Shown here one piece after another: positions 6,614 through 13,445 of a stretch of DNA of 22,905 nucleotides (positions are counted from its first letter, which is position 1; each line of letters opens with the position of its first letter). Source of the stretch: a virus. Location of the stretch: the IMG/VR virus record IMGVR_UViG_3300044546_000103, positions 1-22,905 of that record. The stretch is one strand, 5' to 3'. Under the pieces are notes generated by a model. The model ran no database searches. It was given only the letters and a program-made list of their open reading frames with translations, and was not told where the DNA came from. The position numbers were made by a program, and so were the translations under genes.

Positions 6614-7185
6614 AAATCTTTGCTTTCTAAAAGTGTATATGTGAATGAATTGCCGTGCAATGTCGCAGCCTTTTTTACAAGCAACATAAACTCGTCAAAA
6701 TCTGCGGACTTTTTGAACACCTGACATCCCTCGCTCCAGTTCTCAACGTAGGTTGAATCTGCACCAGCCTTGTGAATGTTAATGCCGTACACACCTTCTG
6801 TGATTGTCTTGGTGTCATAGGTCATATCCTTGTTGGCATCACGATAAACCTTCACGGGTTTGGCTTGTTTCAACGCTTCGTATTTGCCTTGATGTAAACC
6901 GATAGCGTGACTGCCACGATATTGACCAGGAACAAGACGAGCCACACCTTGTGCGTTGTGAAATTCCTTCACTCCCTTTGTGCCGGGATCAGTTGTCGCC
7001 ATCCATTTTTTGAAGTGCCACACATCGCCTATTTTGTAACTCACCGTGAGGAAGTCATCAAAGACGTTTGTCACTTTGTTACCAGTATCCGAGTTGCGGA
7101 TTCCGATGATGTTGATGTTGTAATCACCATTTTCAAAAAAGGCATATCCCTTCGCCTTCATTGCCACTTTGATTTTGTCTATCAT
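6610..7185 (-). CDS. L,D-transpeptidase-fold endolysin (191 aa)
   Basis: A YkuD-like (L,D-transpeptidase fold) protein, used in phages as a peptidoglycan-cleaving endolysin. The active-site signature is visible: GINIHKAG (134-141) with His138, then WSEGCQVF (150-157) with the catalytic Cys154. Upstream, 'VPGQYRGSHAIGLHQGKYEAL' (about 85-105) is the substrate-side region. There is no signal peptide, so release would rely on a holin, and a holin-like gene follows at once by ATGA overlap. The preceding 39-aa gene also overlaps by ATGA. Confidence 0.85.
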   Translation of the reverse strand: MIDKIKVAMKAKGYAFFENGDYNINIIGIRNSDTGNKVTNVFDDFLTVSYKIGDVWHFKKWMATTDPGTKGVKEFHNAQGVARLVPGQYRGSHAIGLHQGKYEALKQAKPVKVYRDANKDMTYDTKTITEGVYGINIHKAGADSTYVENWSEGCQVFKKSADFDEFMLLVKKAATLHGNSFTYTLLESKDL

Positions 7186-7301
7186 TTTCCTTGTCCTTTA
7201 TATGGTTTGGAACTCTTGTGTTTGTTCTTGTGTTTTGTGTGCCGACCTAATTTGTTTTTTGGTTTAGCACGGAATGAGGTGATGTTTACTTTTCCCCCCA
7301 T
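7182..7301 (-). CDS. Very basic 39-aa micro-protein
   Basis: A short gene in the 100-base gap between two larger ones. It starts at ATG 7301, 16 bases inside the end of the upstream gene, and its TGA overlaps the endolysin start as ATGA. The peptide starts MGGKVNITSFRAKPKNKLG and ends RHTKHKNKHKSSKPYKGQGK: about 14 Lys/Arg and 3 His with no acidic residue. The ending 'K-P-Y-K-G-Q-G-K' resembles short Lys-rich phage peptides ending 'YRGQGR' that I recall from environmental phages. A nucleic-acid- or envelope-binding role is possible but unproven. Confidence 0.7.
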   Translation of the reverse strand: MGGKVNITSFRAKPKNKLGRHTKHKNKHKSSKPYKGQGK

Positions 7302-7732
7302 ATGTACATTCTAAAATAGTCAAACTCTTCTTTCCCACCCTCGCTCACATAGTTCAAATAAGCATCATAAATCTCACCTTTGAATTGAACGGGTTGAGTT
7401 GTGGTATCAAGTCCAGCACCTACCATTTTAACGGCATACACTTCCATCTTATCCTCAATCACGTGCATCTGTTCAACCACGGCTTCCGCTTTCTTTTCAG
7501 CAACAATCACGGCTTCTTTCAATTCGGCTTTCTCTTGCACCTTGCCTTCGACCATTTGTTCTCCTTTGGCTTTTGCCACGGATACAACTGCGGACGCTTG
7601 ACGAAGATTTGATTCAACTTTTTTCAACATTGCTTCCACCTCATCAATCGGAGGTGTGGTTACTGCACCAACAGGGAAGGCAATCTCAATCGCTGCGATA
7701 AATACGCAAAACAAAATAACTAAGTATCTCAT
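7286..7732 (-). CDS. Exported coiled-coil protein (148 aa)
   Basis: Residues 1-23 are a signal-peptide-like segment (MRYLVILFCVFIAAIEIAFP, then VGA). About 30-105 is a long Ala/Glu/Lys/Val-rich coiled coil, and the C-terminal 40 residues are a compact aromatic-rich stretch (YDAYLNYVSEGGKEEFDYF). No family recognised. It starts by ATGA overlap with the upstream TM/coiled-coil protein and lies in the block leading to the endolysin, so a role in envelope spanning or lysis is plausible; a virion-associated role cannot be excluded. Confidence 0.7.
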   Translation of the reverse strand: MRYLVILFCVFIAAIEIAFPVGAVTTPPIDEVEAMLKKVESNLRQASAVVSVAKAKGEQMVEGKVQEKAELKEAVIVAEKKAEAVVEQMHVIEDKMEVYAVKMVGAGLDTTTQPVQFKGEIYDAYLNYVSEGGKEEFDYFRMYIWGEK

Positions 7733-8010
7733 AATTTTTTGACGGTGTTAATGATGCGAAGTTCTGTGATGGCGGCTGCCAATGCGGAATCGGATTTCTT
7801 CAAGGCATATCCGAGACGATCAATCTTCAAATCCAACGCTTCAATTTTCTTGTTAGAGTTTTCAAGTTGTTCGGTATATGATGACTTGACATCATAGTAT
7901 AAATAACTCACGCCAACCAAAGCGAGGAACGCAACTCCAGCAACTGGATTCTTGCGGAATTGATCAAAGCTAATTGGTAGCGGATTTGCGGATGGTTTTT
8001 TTACGGTCAT
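7729..8010 (-). CDS. Single-pass membrane protein with coiled coil (93 aa)
   Basis: A short polar N-terminus is followed by one membrane segment (about 23-39, VAGVAFLALVGVSYLYY) and then a heptad-rich region (about 45-85, EQLENSNKKIEALDLKIDRL). No family recognised. It is joined by ATGA overlaps to the small membrane protein upstream and the exported coiled-coil protein downstream. Anchor plus periplasmic coiled coil is the inner-membrane spanin topology, and the next gene encodes an exported coiled-coil partner, so the pair may act together; no lipobox is visible in the partner. Confidence 0.7.
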   Translation of the reverse strand: MTVKKPSANPLPISFDQFRKNPVAGVAFLALVGVSYLYYDVKSSYTEQLENSNKKIEALDLKIDRLGYALKKSDSALAAAITELRIINTVKKL

Positions 8011-8186
8011 TTGATGCGATTGATTTTTTTAGTCCAATAGATAACTGCCAAAATACCCGAAATAATACCAAGAATCCCCACGCCAAAGGTAACCAAAGGT
8101 TGATAAATTTGAGCGAAAGTGATGACCGCTGATGAACCCGTGATGGCGGTGGCGATTGCTGCGGTGGTATCATTGAGATTCTTCAT
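8007..8186 (-). CDS. Two-TM small membrane protein, holin candidate (59 aa)
   Basis: A short gene whose ATG at 8186 shares a base with the upstream stop (TAATG) and whose TGA overlaps the next start (ATGA). The peptide starts MKNLNDTTAAIATAITGSS, has a first weakly hydrophobic segment (about 8-27) and a strong second one (about 30-51, containing VGILGIISGILAVIYW), and ends in a basic tail (TKKINRIK). Small size, membrane segments and a basic C-terminus at the head of a lysis-type block suggest a holin or a pinholin; a second holin-like gene lies at 6389-6613. Confidence 0.7.
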   Translation of the reverse strand: MKNLNDTTAAIATAITGSSAVITFAQIYQPLVTFGVGILGIISGILAVIYWTKKINRIK

Positions 8187-8407
8187 TAGTATGGAAATGG
8201 GGGTGGAGGTGGTGGTGTGTATTCGCCTTGTGGTAAATCAAAGAGCCACATATATGGTGTGCCTTCAAACTCTGCCTTGTCTTGTTCAGATGCAAAAAAG
8301 AACCACACACCATTGATGTCGGCAACGCAGTTGATGAATTGGTAAGGGTTGACAAACTGCCCTTGTACCTCGTTGTATTGTTCGGGTGTTAGAATGTATC
8401 CTATCAT
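8186..8407 (-). CDS. Small proline-tailed protein (73 aa)
   Basis: Unrecognised. A compact aromatic-rich body (MIGYILTPEQYNEVQGQF, then INCVADINGVWFFFAS) ends in a poly-proline tail (YTPPPPPPFPY). The ATG at 8407 shares a base with the stop of the receptor-type gene (TAATG). Its position right after the fibre/receptor genes suggests a fibre accessory or chaperone; the Pro tail might mediate assembly contacts. The function is unknown. Confidence 0.65.
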   Translation of the reverse strand: MIGYILTPEQYNEVQGQFVNPYQFINCVADINGVWFFFASEQDKAEFEGTPYMWLFDLPQGEYTPPPPPPFPY

Positions 8408-9195
8408 TATACTTGTCGGCTAAGGGTTGTTTGAAACGCTTGTACTGCGGTGTAAAAGTCAGATGCTTGGGTGTCGGTTAAGCCGTCACCGATAGAAGCG
8501 AAGGCGTACTGTCTTGAAGAAAATAAAGCATTTGTACCATTATTATTCAATGCGCCTAAACTGAGTTTTTGATTAGGTCGTGAAGTTGATGTTTTATTGT
8601 CTGTATACGCCAAAGTTCCCGCCCTAAAAACTTTTGCAGTTGTTGATGCTATTCTACTAATTAATAATAAACTTGTAGTTGGAGTAAATGTTGGGCCTGG
8701 TGGGCCATCGCTTGAATTAATTCCTGAATAAGTCACATCGCCAAAATAATAAGATACAAAATGTGCTGGAGCATTTGAACCAAAATCAATAGTTGAACCC
8801 GATTGCAAATCAGTTCTTGAATAAACGCTAATATGCCCAGAATCTAATAAACCGCTTACGCTTGGATTATAGGTCGTATCCATAAACGCACTCGTTCCAT
8901 TTGGCGTAACCCCCGTACTCGCAAAAGTCCAACCGCTACTAAACGTACCCGTAAAACTTGAACTCTTTAAGTTCTGCGCACACGCTGCCGCACTTGCTCC
9001 CACCATTGGATAAATGGCTTTCATTGGTGTCCATAGCGAATTGGCTTTTAATGCAATTACCAAACTATTCACCGCTTGTTTTTCCGTGTTTGTCAGCGAA
9101 CCTCCCGCAGTTGTTACCCTATTAAAGAACGCAACCGCATCCGCATCAAAGGACGCAATTTGACTTGCTATTAATCCGTGACTTGCTAATATCAT
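8407..9195 (-). CDS. Tail fibre/receptor-binding-type protein, lectin-like (262 aa)
   Basis: A distal tail protein type I recognise from Bacteroidetes phages. The N-terminus is helical (DADAVAFFNRVTTAGGSLTN, then TEKQAVNSLVIALK). The middle is a Gly/Ser/Thr-rich beta domain ending 'QYAFASIGDGLTDTQASDFYTAV'; a fold like concanavalin-A lectins is likely, consistent with glycan binding. ATG 9195 is chosen because it overlaps the fibre gene's stop (TAATG); the frame continues 9 codons upstream only inside that gene. It probably determines host binding. Confidence 0.65.
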   Translation of the reverse strand: MILASHGLIASQIASFDADAVAFFNRVTTAGGSLTNTEKQAVNSLVIALKANSLWTPMKAIYPMVGASAAACAQNLKSSSFTGTFSSGWTFASTGVTPNGTSAFMDTTYNPSVSGLLDSGHISVYSRTDLQSGSTIDFGSNAPAHFVSYYFGDVTYSGINSSDGPPGPTFTPTTSLLLISRIASTTAKVFRAGTLAYTDNKTSTSRPNQKLSLGALNNNGTNALFSSRQYAFASIGDGLTDTQASDFYTAVQAFQTTLSRQV

Positions 9196-10292
9196 TACGC
9201 TATATCTCCAAATAAATACCACTCATTTTCCGCAATCTTAATCAAGGTCGCACCTGAATATTGAGCATTGAGTTTCAACTTTGCCCCGTTGCTTCGGATG
9301 GTTACGCCACTTGTTGCAACGATTGTTGTTTGACCTGCTCCGTATTGTGCCAAAAGGATTTGAGTGCCTGTGCTGAAAGCAACTGAACTATTCAAAGGGA
9401 CTGTGAGATTGTTTGCACTTCCCACATTCATTTCAACCAATTTGTCCGCATCGCTCAAAACCAAAGTATATGAAGCGGTCTGTCTGTTGGTGGTGATCAG
9501 TTTATTGGTCTTTGAATCAATCTGCGTTTGTGCATTGCTTGTGAGCGAATTGATATATTGAAATTCTGTGCTTGTAACTGTGCCATCAGCAATTGCAGTT
9601 GCATCAATTCCACTTGCAGGTGCTACGCTGATATTACCACTACCCAAAAGCGAAGTGCTGTTGACGGTCTTGATGTTTGTACCCGATACCAAAGTATCCT
9701 GTTTGCTTGTAGCCAAACCCGAATACAAACTATTTACCGCATTGTCGCCCGTGTTTGTTCCGCTTGTGTTTTGGATGACAGTTAAATTGGCATCGGTTAC
9801 ATAGCGTTTATTGCTTGAATCTGCGATGTCTGCGGTGGTTGCATCTGCTCCAGCAGTTACCAAACCTTTTGCATCGTAGGTGATTTTTGTTTTTGTTGCC
9901 CCAGTGATGGCTGTGTTCTCATCTACCTTGCCATCGAGTGCAGTTTGTAAATCGGTTTGATTGGAAAGCGTTCCAGTTACACCACCCCACGCAACGGCTG
10001 AGCTGATAGCGATGTTTCCACTACCAAGAACTGATGTGCCGTTGATGGTCTTGATATTTGTTCCGCTGACAAGCGTATCTTGTTTGGCGTTTAATGCCGA
10101 TTGTGTAGCACTTGAAACAGGCTTGTTTGCATCCGATGTGTTGTCAACATTGTTCAACGCCAATGCAGTTTTCAACGCTGAAGGAGTGATTTTCTTTGTC
10201 TCAGCTGCCGATGTATCAACAATTGGAAACAAATCCGATGCGTTGTCTACCGTGACAATTGTCGCTAATTGGGATATTTTTTGATCTGCCAT
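9195..10292 (-). CDS. Tail fibre protein with internal repeats (365 aa)
   Basis: A fibre-type protein. It starts MADQKISQLATIVTVDNASD, a virion-attachment-like N-terminus common in tail fibres. The shaft is low-complexity and Ser/Thr/Asn/Ala-rich with two copies of a repeat around 'QDTLVSGTNIKT..' (residues 70-97 and 197-223), separated by 'GTLSNQTDLQTALDGKVDE' and 'TKITYDAKGLVTAGADATTA'. The C-terminus (268-365) is a beta-rich tip ending ENEWYLFGDIA that resembles the end of the tail-tip protein (15277-18012). It is joined to its neighbours by TAATG overlaps on both sides. Confidence 0.8.
   Translation of the reverse strand: MADQKISQLATIVTVDNASDLFPIVDTSAAETKKITPSALKTALALNNVDNTSDANKPVSSATQSALNAKQDTLVSGTNIKTINGTSVLGSGNIAISSAVAWGGVTGTLSNQTDLQTALDGKVDENTAITGATKTKITYDAKGLVTAGADATTADIADSSNKRYVTDANLTVIQNTSGTNTGDNAVNSLYSGLATSKQDTLVSGTNIKTVNSTSLLGSGNISVAPASGIDATAIADGTVTSTEFQYINSLTSNAQTQIDSKTNKLITTNRQTASYTLVLSDADKLVEMNVGSANNLTVPLNSSVAFSTGTQILLAQYGAGQTTIVATSGVTIRSNGAKLKLNAQYSGATLIKIAENEWYLFGDIA
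9624..10085 (-). repeat. Repeated shaft module in the tail fibre gene
   Basis: Two related coding segments, 10085-10002 and 9704-9624, encode nearly the same 27-28 residues (KQDTLVSGTNIKT followed by INGTSVLGSGN or VNSTSLLGSGN). They are diverged at the DNA level, so the duplication is old or under protein-level selection. The spacing is 127 residues. Confidence 0.75.
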
Positions 10293-10738
10293 TATAGTAA
10301 GATTTTATCACCACTTTCAAGAAGGCAGAAATCGCCACTTTCCAAAAGTAGATAGATGATTTGTGTGGGTTGTTCAATCTCGTAGATTTTCTCATTCAAC
10401 GTCACCTCATAGTAGTTGCGAGTGACATCAAATTCAACCTTCAAGATTCCACTTTCAACCAATTCATTAGCCAACGCTGGAGACAAATTGGTTGATGATG
10501 TTTGTGCGTAAACTTGATATTCAAATTCACCGGCATCAAGCGTGAAGGTGCTACCCTCTACAACCGCAAATTGATTGTATCGCTCAGGGTGAGTTGAGAT
10601 GTCCGACAAAATCACCGTTGTGAGTTCATTGCTCAAACGATGAGTGAAGGCAAACAGAAAATATGGATTGGTAATCGTGACTTTTTCGGTCAGCGTTAAA
10701 TACCAATTTGTGGATTCTGCTTTATCAATTACTAACAT
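10292..10738 (-). CDS. Conserved tail-associated protein of unknown role (148 aa)
   Basis: Beta-rich and soluble, without a signal peptide. It starts MLVIDKAESTNWYLTLTEK and contains 'NPYFLFAFTHRLSNELTTVI', 'HPERYNQFAVVEG' and 'GEFEYQVYAQTS'. I associate this pattern with a short protein commonly found just before fibre genes in Bacteroidetes phages, of unknown function, possibly an Ig-like or fibre-attachment subunit. It is the first gene after the terminator/promoter at 10758-10800, and its stop shares a base with the fibre start (TAATG). Confidence 0.7.
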   Translation of the reverse strand: MLVIDKAESTNWYLTLTEKVTITNPYFLFAFTHRLSNELTTVILSDISTHPERYNQFAVVEGSTFTLDAGEFEYQVYAQTSSTNLSPALANELVESGILKVEFDVTRNYYEVTLNEKIYEIEQPTQIIYLLLESGDFCLLESGDKILL

Positions 10739-10757
10739 CTCTTGAAAATAGCGAGAT

Positions 10758-10789
10758 CAAAAATATGTAACAAAAAAAGGGAGAGCAAT
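10758..10789 (-). promoter_or_regulatory. Promoter for the fibre-lysis-portal unit, overlapping a terminator
   Basis: On the minus strand ATTG (10789-10786) is followed after 20 bases by TATTTTTG (10765-10758), a full match to TAnnTTTG with the standard spacing. The -33 element lies in the loop of the intrinsic terminator at 10771-10800, and the spacer contains its U-tract. The predicted transcript would start near 10752, with a leader of about 14 bases before the ATG at 10738. Confidence 0.6.
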
Positions 10790-10800
10790 CGCCCTCCCTT
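10771..10800 (-). terminator. Rho-independent terminator after the tail tube gene
   Basis: Read on the minus strand, AAGGGAGGGC (10800-10791), loop GATT and GCTCTCCCTT (10786-10777) form a 10-bp hairpin with one G-U pair, followed by further T residues (10776-10772). It lies 25 bases past the stop of the tail tube gene and should end or attenuate the structural transcript, giving high capsid and tail tube mRNA relative to downstream genes. Confidence 0.9.
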
Positions 10801-10824
10801 CTTAGCCTATGAACAAAGAATCAA

Positions 10825-11331
10825 TTAGATACCTAAAGCGGTAACAACAGAAGCTTGTAATTTGAAAGGTGCTTCCGCTTCGATAGCAGAAAGCGTAACT
10901 TCATAACCGTTGGAATCTCCCATCGCAGTACCTGTGTTGGCAACCATAGCGGTCACATCACATCCGTACTCCTTACCAACCAACCAATACTCATCGTTAT
11001 TGTTTTTTACGATGCAGTAGCAACGACCTTGAGCGAGAAGCTTCATTTCGTTTCTTTTGGTGGTGGACAATCTGCGAAGTTTAAAAACAACATCCGATTG
11101 ATTGAATGATGTTCCATTTTCTACAGAGACGTTGGTGGTGATGGTCATTGAACCAGTTCCTTTGGGAAGCTCGTAATCATAAACATCACCACTTGCAACG
11201 GTTGTGGCAGTTACTTCACCACTTGCAACGGTGAATTTTGAATCAACCCAAGTGATAAGGTGGATTGATTTGATTCCGCCAACTGCGTCTTTGCAGTCAA
11301 GCGTGAATCCTTGTGTGAGTAAACAAGCCAT
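10825..11331 (-). CDS. Major tail tube protein (168 aa)
   Basis: Probably the subunit of the tail tube. It starts MACLLTQGFTLDCKDAVGG, followed by 'IKSIHLITWVD', a start I recognise from tail tube proteins of Bacteroidetes siphophages. The rest is beta-rich with 'MTITTNVSVENGTSFNQSDVVFKLRRLS' spread over about 62-89 and ends in the long beta stretch typical of the fold. Placement after the major capsid gene (11-base gap) and before a strong terminator fits an abundantly made structural protein. Confidence 0.75.
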   Translation of the reverse strand: MACLLTQGFTLDCKDAVGGIKSIHLITWVDSKFTVASGEVTATTVASGDVYDYELPKGTGSMTITTNVSVENGTSFNQSDVVFKLRRLSTTKRNEMKLLAQGRCYCIVKNNNDEYWLVGKEYGCDVTAMVANTGTAMGDSNGYEVTLSAIEAEAPFKLQASVVTALGI

Positions 11332-11342
11332 TATTTAAAAGA

Positions 11343-12272
11343 TTAAAGTGTGAAGTAAACGATTTCGCCAGGGAAAGCAACCTGAACACCAGCCTTGAAA
11401 GTGAAACGAACACGAACTTCATCGTTGTCCTGTGAGTACCACATTTTCACTTCTTCTTGCTCGTCAATCAAATCAGTTCCCATAAAGAAGTTTGACAATG
11501 AACCAGCAGCGATTTTGTTAGTTCCGTTCAAACCACCTACACCAATAACTCTCATATTAGTACCGGGGTAGATCATCTCCATTGCACTTGCAGCATCGGC
11601 TACGTAGTGGAACAAGTTGGCATTTTTCAAGTTAACCAACATCAACTTATAGGTGTCGATTCCTACGAAACAAACCAAGTCAGTTTTTTCAGCAACGGCA
11701 GCTGGGATGTTAGCGTATACTTGATCCAAGATATCGTCTACGTTTGCAGCGGTGATTGAAGTGAAAGTGGTTGGAGCAGCATTCGCCAATACAGGAGAAG
11801 CGGCAGCGATGATTTTGTTGAAACCATCAAAACGGTTCAAGTTAGGGTTGCCACTTGCGGTGTCACCTTGCCACATTGCAGTTTCCAAAGTTTGTGCAAT
11901 CACGGCTGCCTTTTCAGCACCTACTTGCTCCTCGAATGGAATCATTGTTGGTGAACCGGGCATGATTTGAGTTTGCATCCATTTGGCTTCCAATGTTTTT
12001 GGGCAAAGGGTTTCTTCAACTTTTACAGCACCAACGGTGATGTTTCTTTGAGTGAAGGCAGTCGTACCTGATGGGTTGTAACCGCAACCATCCGCTTGAA
12101 AGAAAACGGTTGAAGCAAGGATGTTCAAAGCGGCAGCACTTTTGATGCCGACTTGAACTTGGTTAGAAGATTGCAACAAGGTTGCAGTTTTGCTCCCGAA
12201 AAGAGCTTTAACCAACAAATCTGTAGATTGTTCGTTGGTGTAGTTTGCGAGTGATCCTACTGAGAATGCCAT
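11343..12272 (-). CDS. Major capsid protein, HK97-type (309 aa)
   Basis: Forms the icosahedral head shell. The length, Ala-rich composition and position after protease and scaffold-like genes support this. Features: an N-terminal helical arm (about 1-60), an 'IMPGSPTMIPFEEQVGAEKAAVIAQTLETAMWQGD' span over about 103-137 as in the long spine helix, 'VCFVGIDTYKLMLVNLKN' in the A-domain, and the terminal beta segment 'EVRVRFTFKAGVQVAFPGEIV'. The leader lacks a Shine-Dalgarno and is A/T-rich, typical of Bacteroidota. Confidence 0.9.
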   Translation of the reverse strand: MAFSVGSLANYTNEQSTDLLVKALFGSKTATLLQSSNQVQVGIKSAAALNILASTVFFQADGCGYNPSGTTAFTQRNITVGAVKVEETLCPKTLEAKWMQTQIMPGSPTMIPFEEQVGAEKAAVIAQTLETAMWQGDTASGNPNLNRFDGFNKIIAAASPVLANAAPTTFTSITAANVDDILDQVYANIPAAVAEKTDLVCFVGIDTYKLMLVNLKNANLFHYVADAASAMEMIYPGTNMRVIGVGGLNGTNKIAAGSLSNFFMGTDLIDEQEEVKMWYSQDNDEVRVRFTFKAGVQVAFPGEIVYFTL

Positions 12273-12276
12273 AGTT

Positions 12277-12810
12277 TTATTTGTTTATTGCGTTTTTGAA
12301 TTTTTTCAATGCTTCAAACTGGTCGTTTTTCTTGTTTGAAACGGGAGTTTTGATTGGGGTTTCACTTGGTAAATCAGCAATCTTCTCAATCAAGTCAATT
12401 GCTTTGCTCATTGCTTCTTTGTGCTGGTTGTTAGATGTAGACAAAGCCACAACTTTTGCAGACAATTCAGCGATTGCACTTTCCAACTTTGATACAACGT
12501 CATTGAAATGAGATACGGTTGCAAACTCTTCGGCTTCGATTTCGATTTCAATTTCGGGTTCAACGATTTCGGTAACCAAACCACCTACGGTTGTCACCAA
12601 CAAACCACCTTCAACCTCGTGAGTTGCATCAGGTGCTGGAATGTCACCTTCAGCGGTTTGAACGAAGATGGCAGTTCCGATTGCCAATTCGCCCTCATAA
12701 GAAATTACCGTCCCATCGGTCAAGGTAGCGGTTGCCATCTCAACTTTGGTTTCTTCATCAGAAAATCCCAACATCGTGCGGATTTCTTTTAATGTTTCTT
12801 TTGCGTTCAT
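12277..12810 (-). CDS. Scaffold-like capsid assembly protein (177 aa)
   Basis: ATG 12810 is chosen (MNAKETLKEIRTMLGF); the open frame upstream reads into the protease gene. The N-terminal part is a small beta domain (about 23-80, 'ATLTDGTVISYEGELAIGT..'). It is followed by an acidic low-complexity run (EPEIEIEIEAEE), a coiled coil (about 96-147, 'SKLESAIAELSAKVVALS') and a basic C-terminus (KKNDQFEALKKFKNAINK). Coiled coil plus basic tail between the protease and capsid genes is the classic scaffold arrangement: the tail would bind the capsid protein and the protease would remove the scaffold. Confidence 0.75.
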   Translation of the reverse strand: MNAKETLKEIRTMLGFSDEETKVEMATATLTDGTVISYEGELAIGTAIFVQTAEGDIPAPDATHEVEGGLLVTTVGGLVTEIVEPEIEIEIEAEEFATVSHFNDVVSKLESAIAELSAKVVALSTSNNQHKEAMSKAIDLIEKIADLPSETPIKTPVSNKKNDQFEALKKFKNAINK

Positions 12811-12848
12811 TTGTATAAAATTAGAGTTTAAGTTTTCGTGTTGCAATT

Positions 12849-13430
12849 TTACTTGCCATTCCACTTGGAAAGGACTTCTTTCAATGCCTCAAGTATTTGT
12901 TCATCTTTCTCTTCGGGAAAGTCAAAAACGCCCTCCACGGAGAACCCTTTGAACTCACCTGATTTCACCTTTGCCCAAACATCGTCATTGTCAATGAGGT
13001 ATGAAACAAACCAACTGCCATCCGCAACTTCTTCAAATCCTTTTGGTGGCATCACACCACGCTCCCTATCAATGAGGTATGATTCAAACAAACTCACACC
13101 ATCGGCAATGGGTGTTTTGTGATGGGTGTTGACTGCATTGTATTGGTTTGACCTTGCCCATTTTTTGGCAATTTTAAAGATGCTCTCCTTGTCAAATACG
13201 ACATAGTATTCACCACGCACTTCGTCTCTGCGATAGATGGGTAAATCGGCAATCATCGCTGCCCCAGTAACGATTCTTTTCTCCTCGTCTTGGATGGCAA
13301 ATTTGATAGGCGATTCGCTGAATGCTAAAAAGTCCTTTTGGATGGCTGCGTTTTCAACAAGAGAAACAAAGTCAATACCGGTCTCCTCGTCAAATTCGTT
13401 GATGGTTAGTTTGTAAACTGGAAGTTTCAT
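12849..13430 (-). CDS. Prohead maturation protease, XkdF-like (193 aa)
   Basis: A serine protease of the XkdF/S78-like type that processes the scaffold and capsid arm. Landmarks are 'NTHHKTPIADG' (101-111), which supplies candidate catalytic His, and 'GFSVEG' (162-167) with Ser164 as likely nucleophile, preceded by 'VWAKVKSGEFK'. The length is normal for the family. It begins MKLPVYKLTINE, as do related phage proteases. It is followed by the scaffold-like and major capsid genes, which is the standard assembly order. Confidence 0.85.
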   Translation of the reverse strand: MKLPVYKLTINEFDEETGIDFVSLVENAAIQKDFLAFSESPIKFAIQDEEKRIVTGAAMIADLPIYRRDEVRGEYYVVFDKESIFKIAKKWARSNQYNAVNTHHKTPIADGVSLFESYLIDRERGVMPPKGFEEVADGSWFVSYLIDNDDVWAKVKSGEFKGFSVEGVFDFPEEKDEQILEALKEVLSKWNGK

Positions 13431-13445
13431 CGTCTTTAAATAGCG

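Noticed and set aside
7970-8173. Minus-strand 67-codon frame starting MIPPQQSPPPS
   Set aside because: It is out of frame with the 59-aa membrane protein at 8007-8186, which has coupled start and stop junctions and sensible membrane segments.
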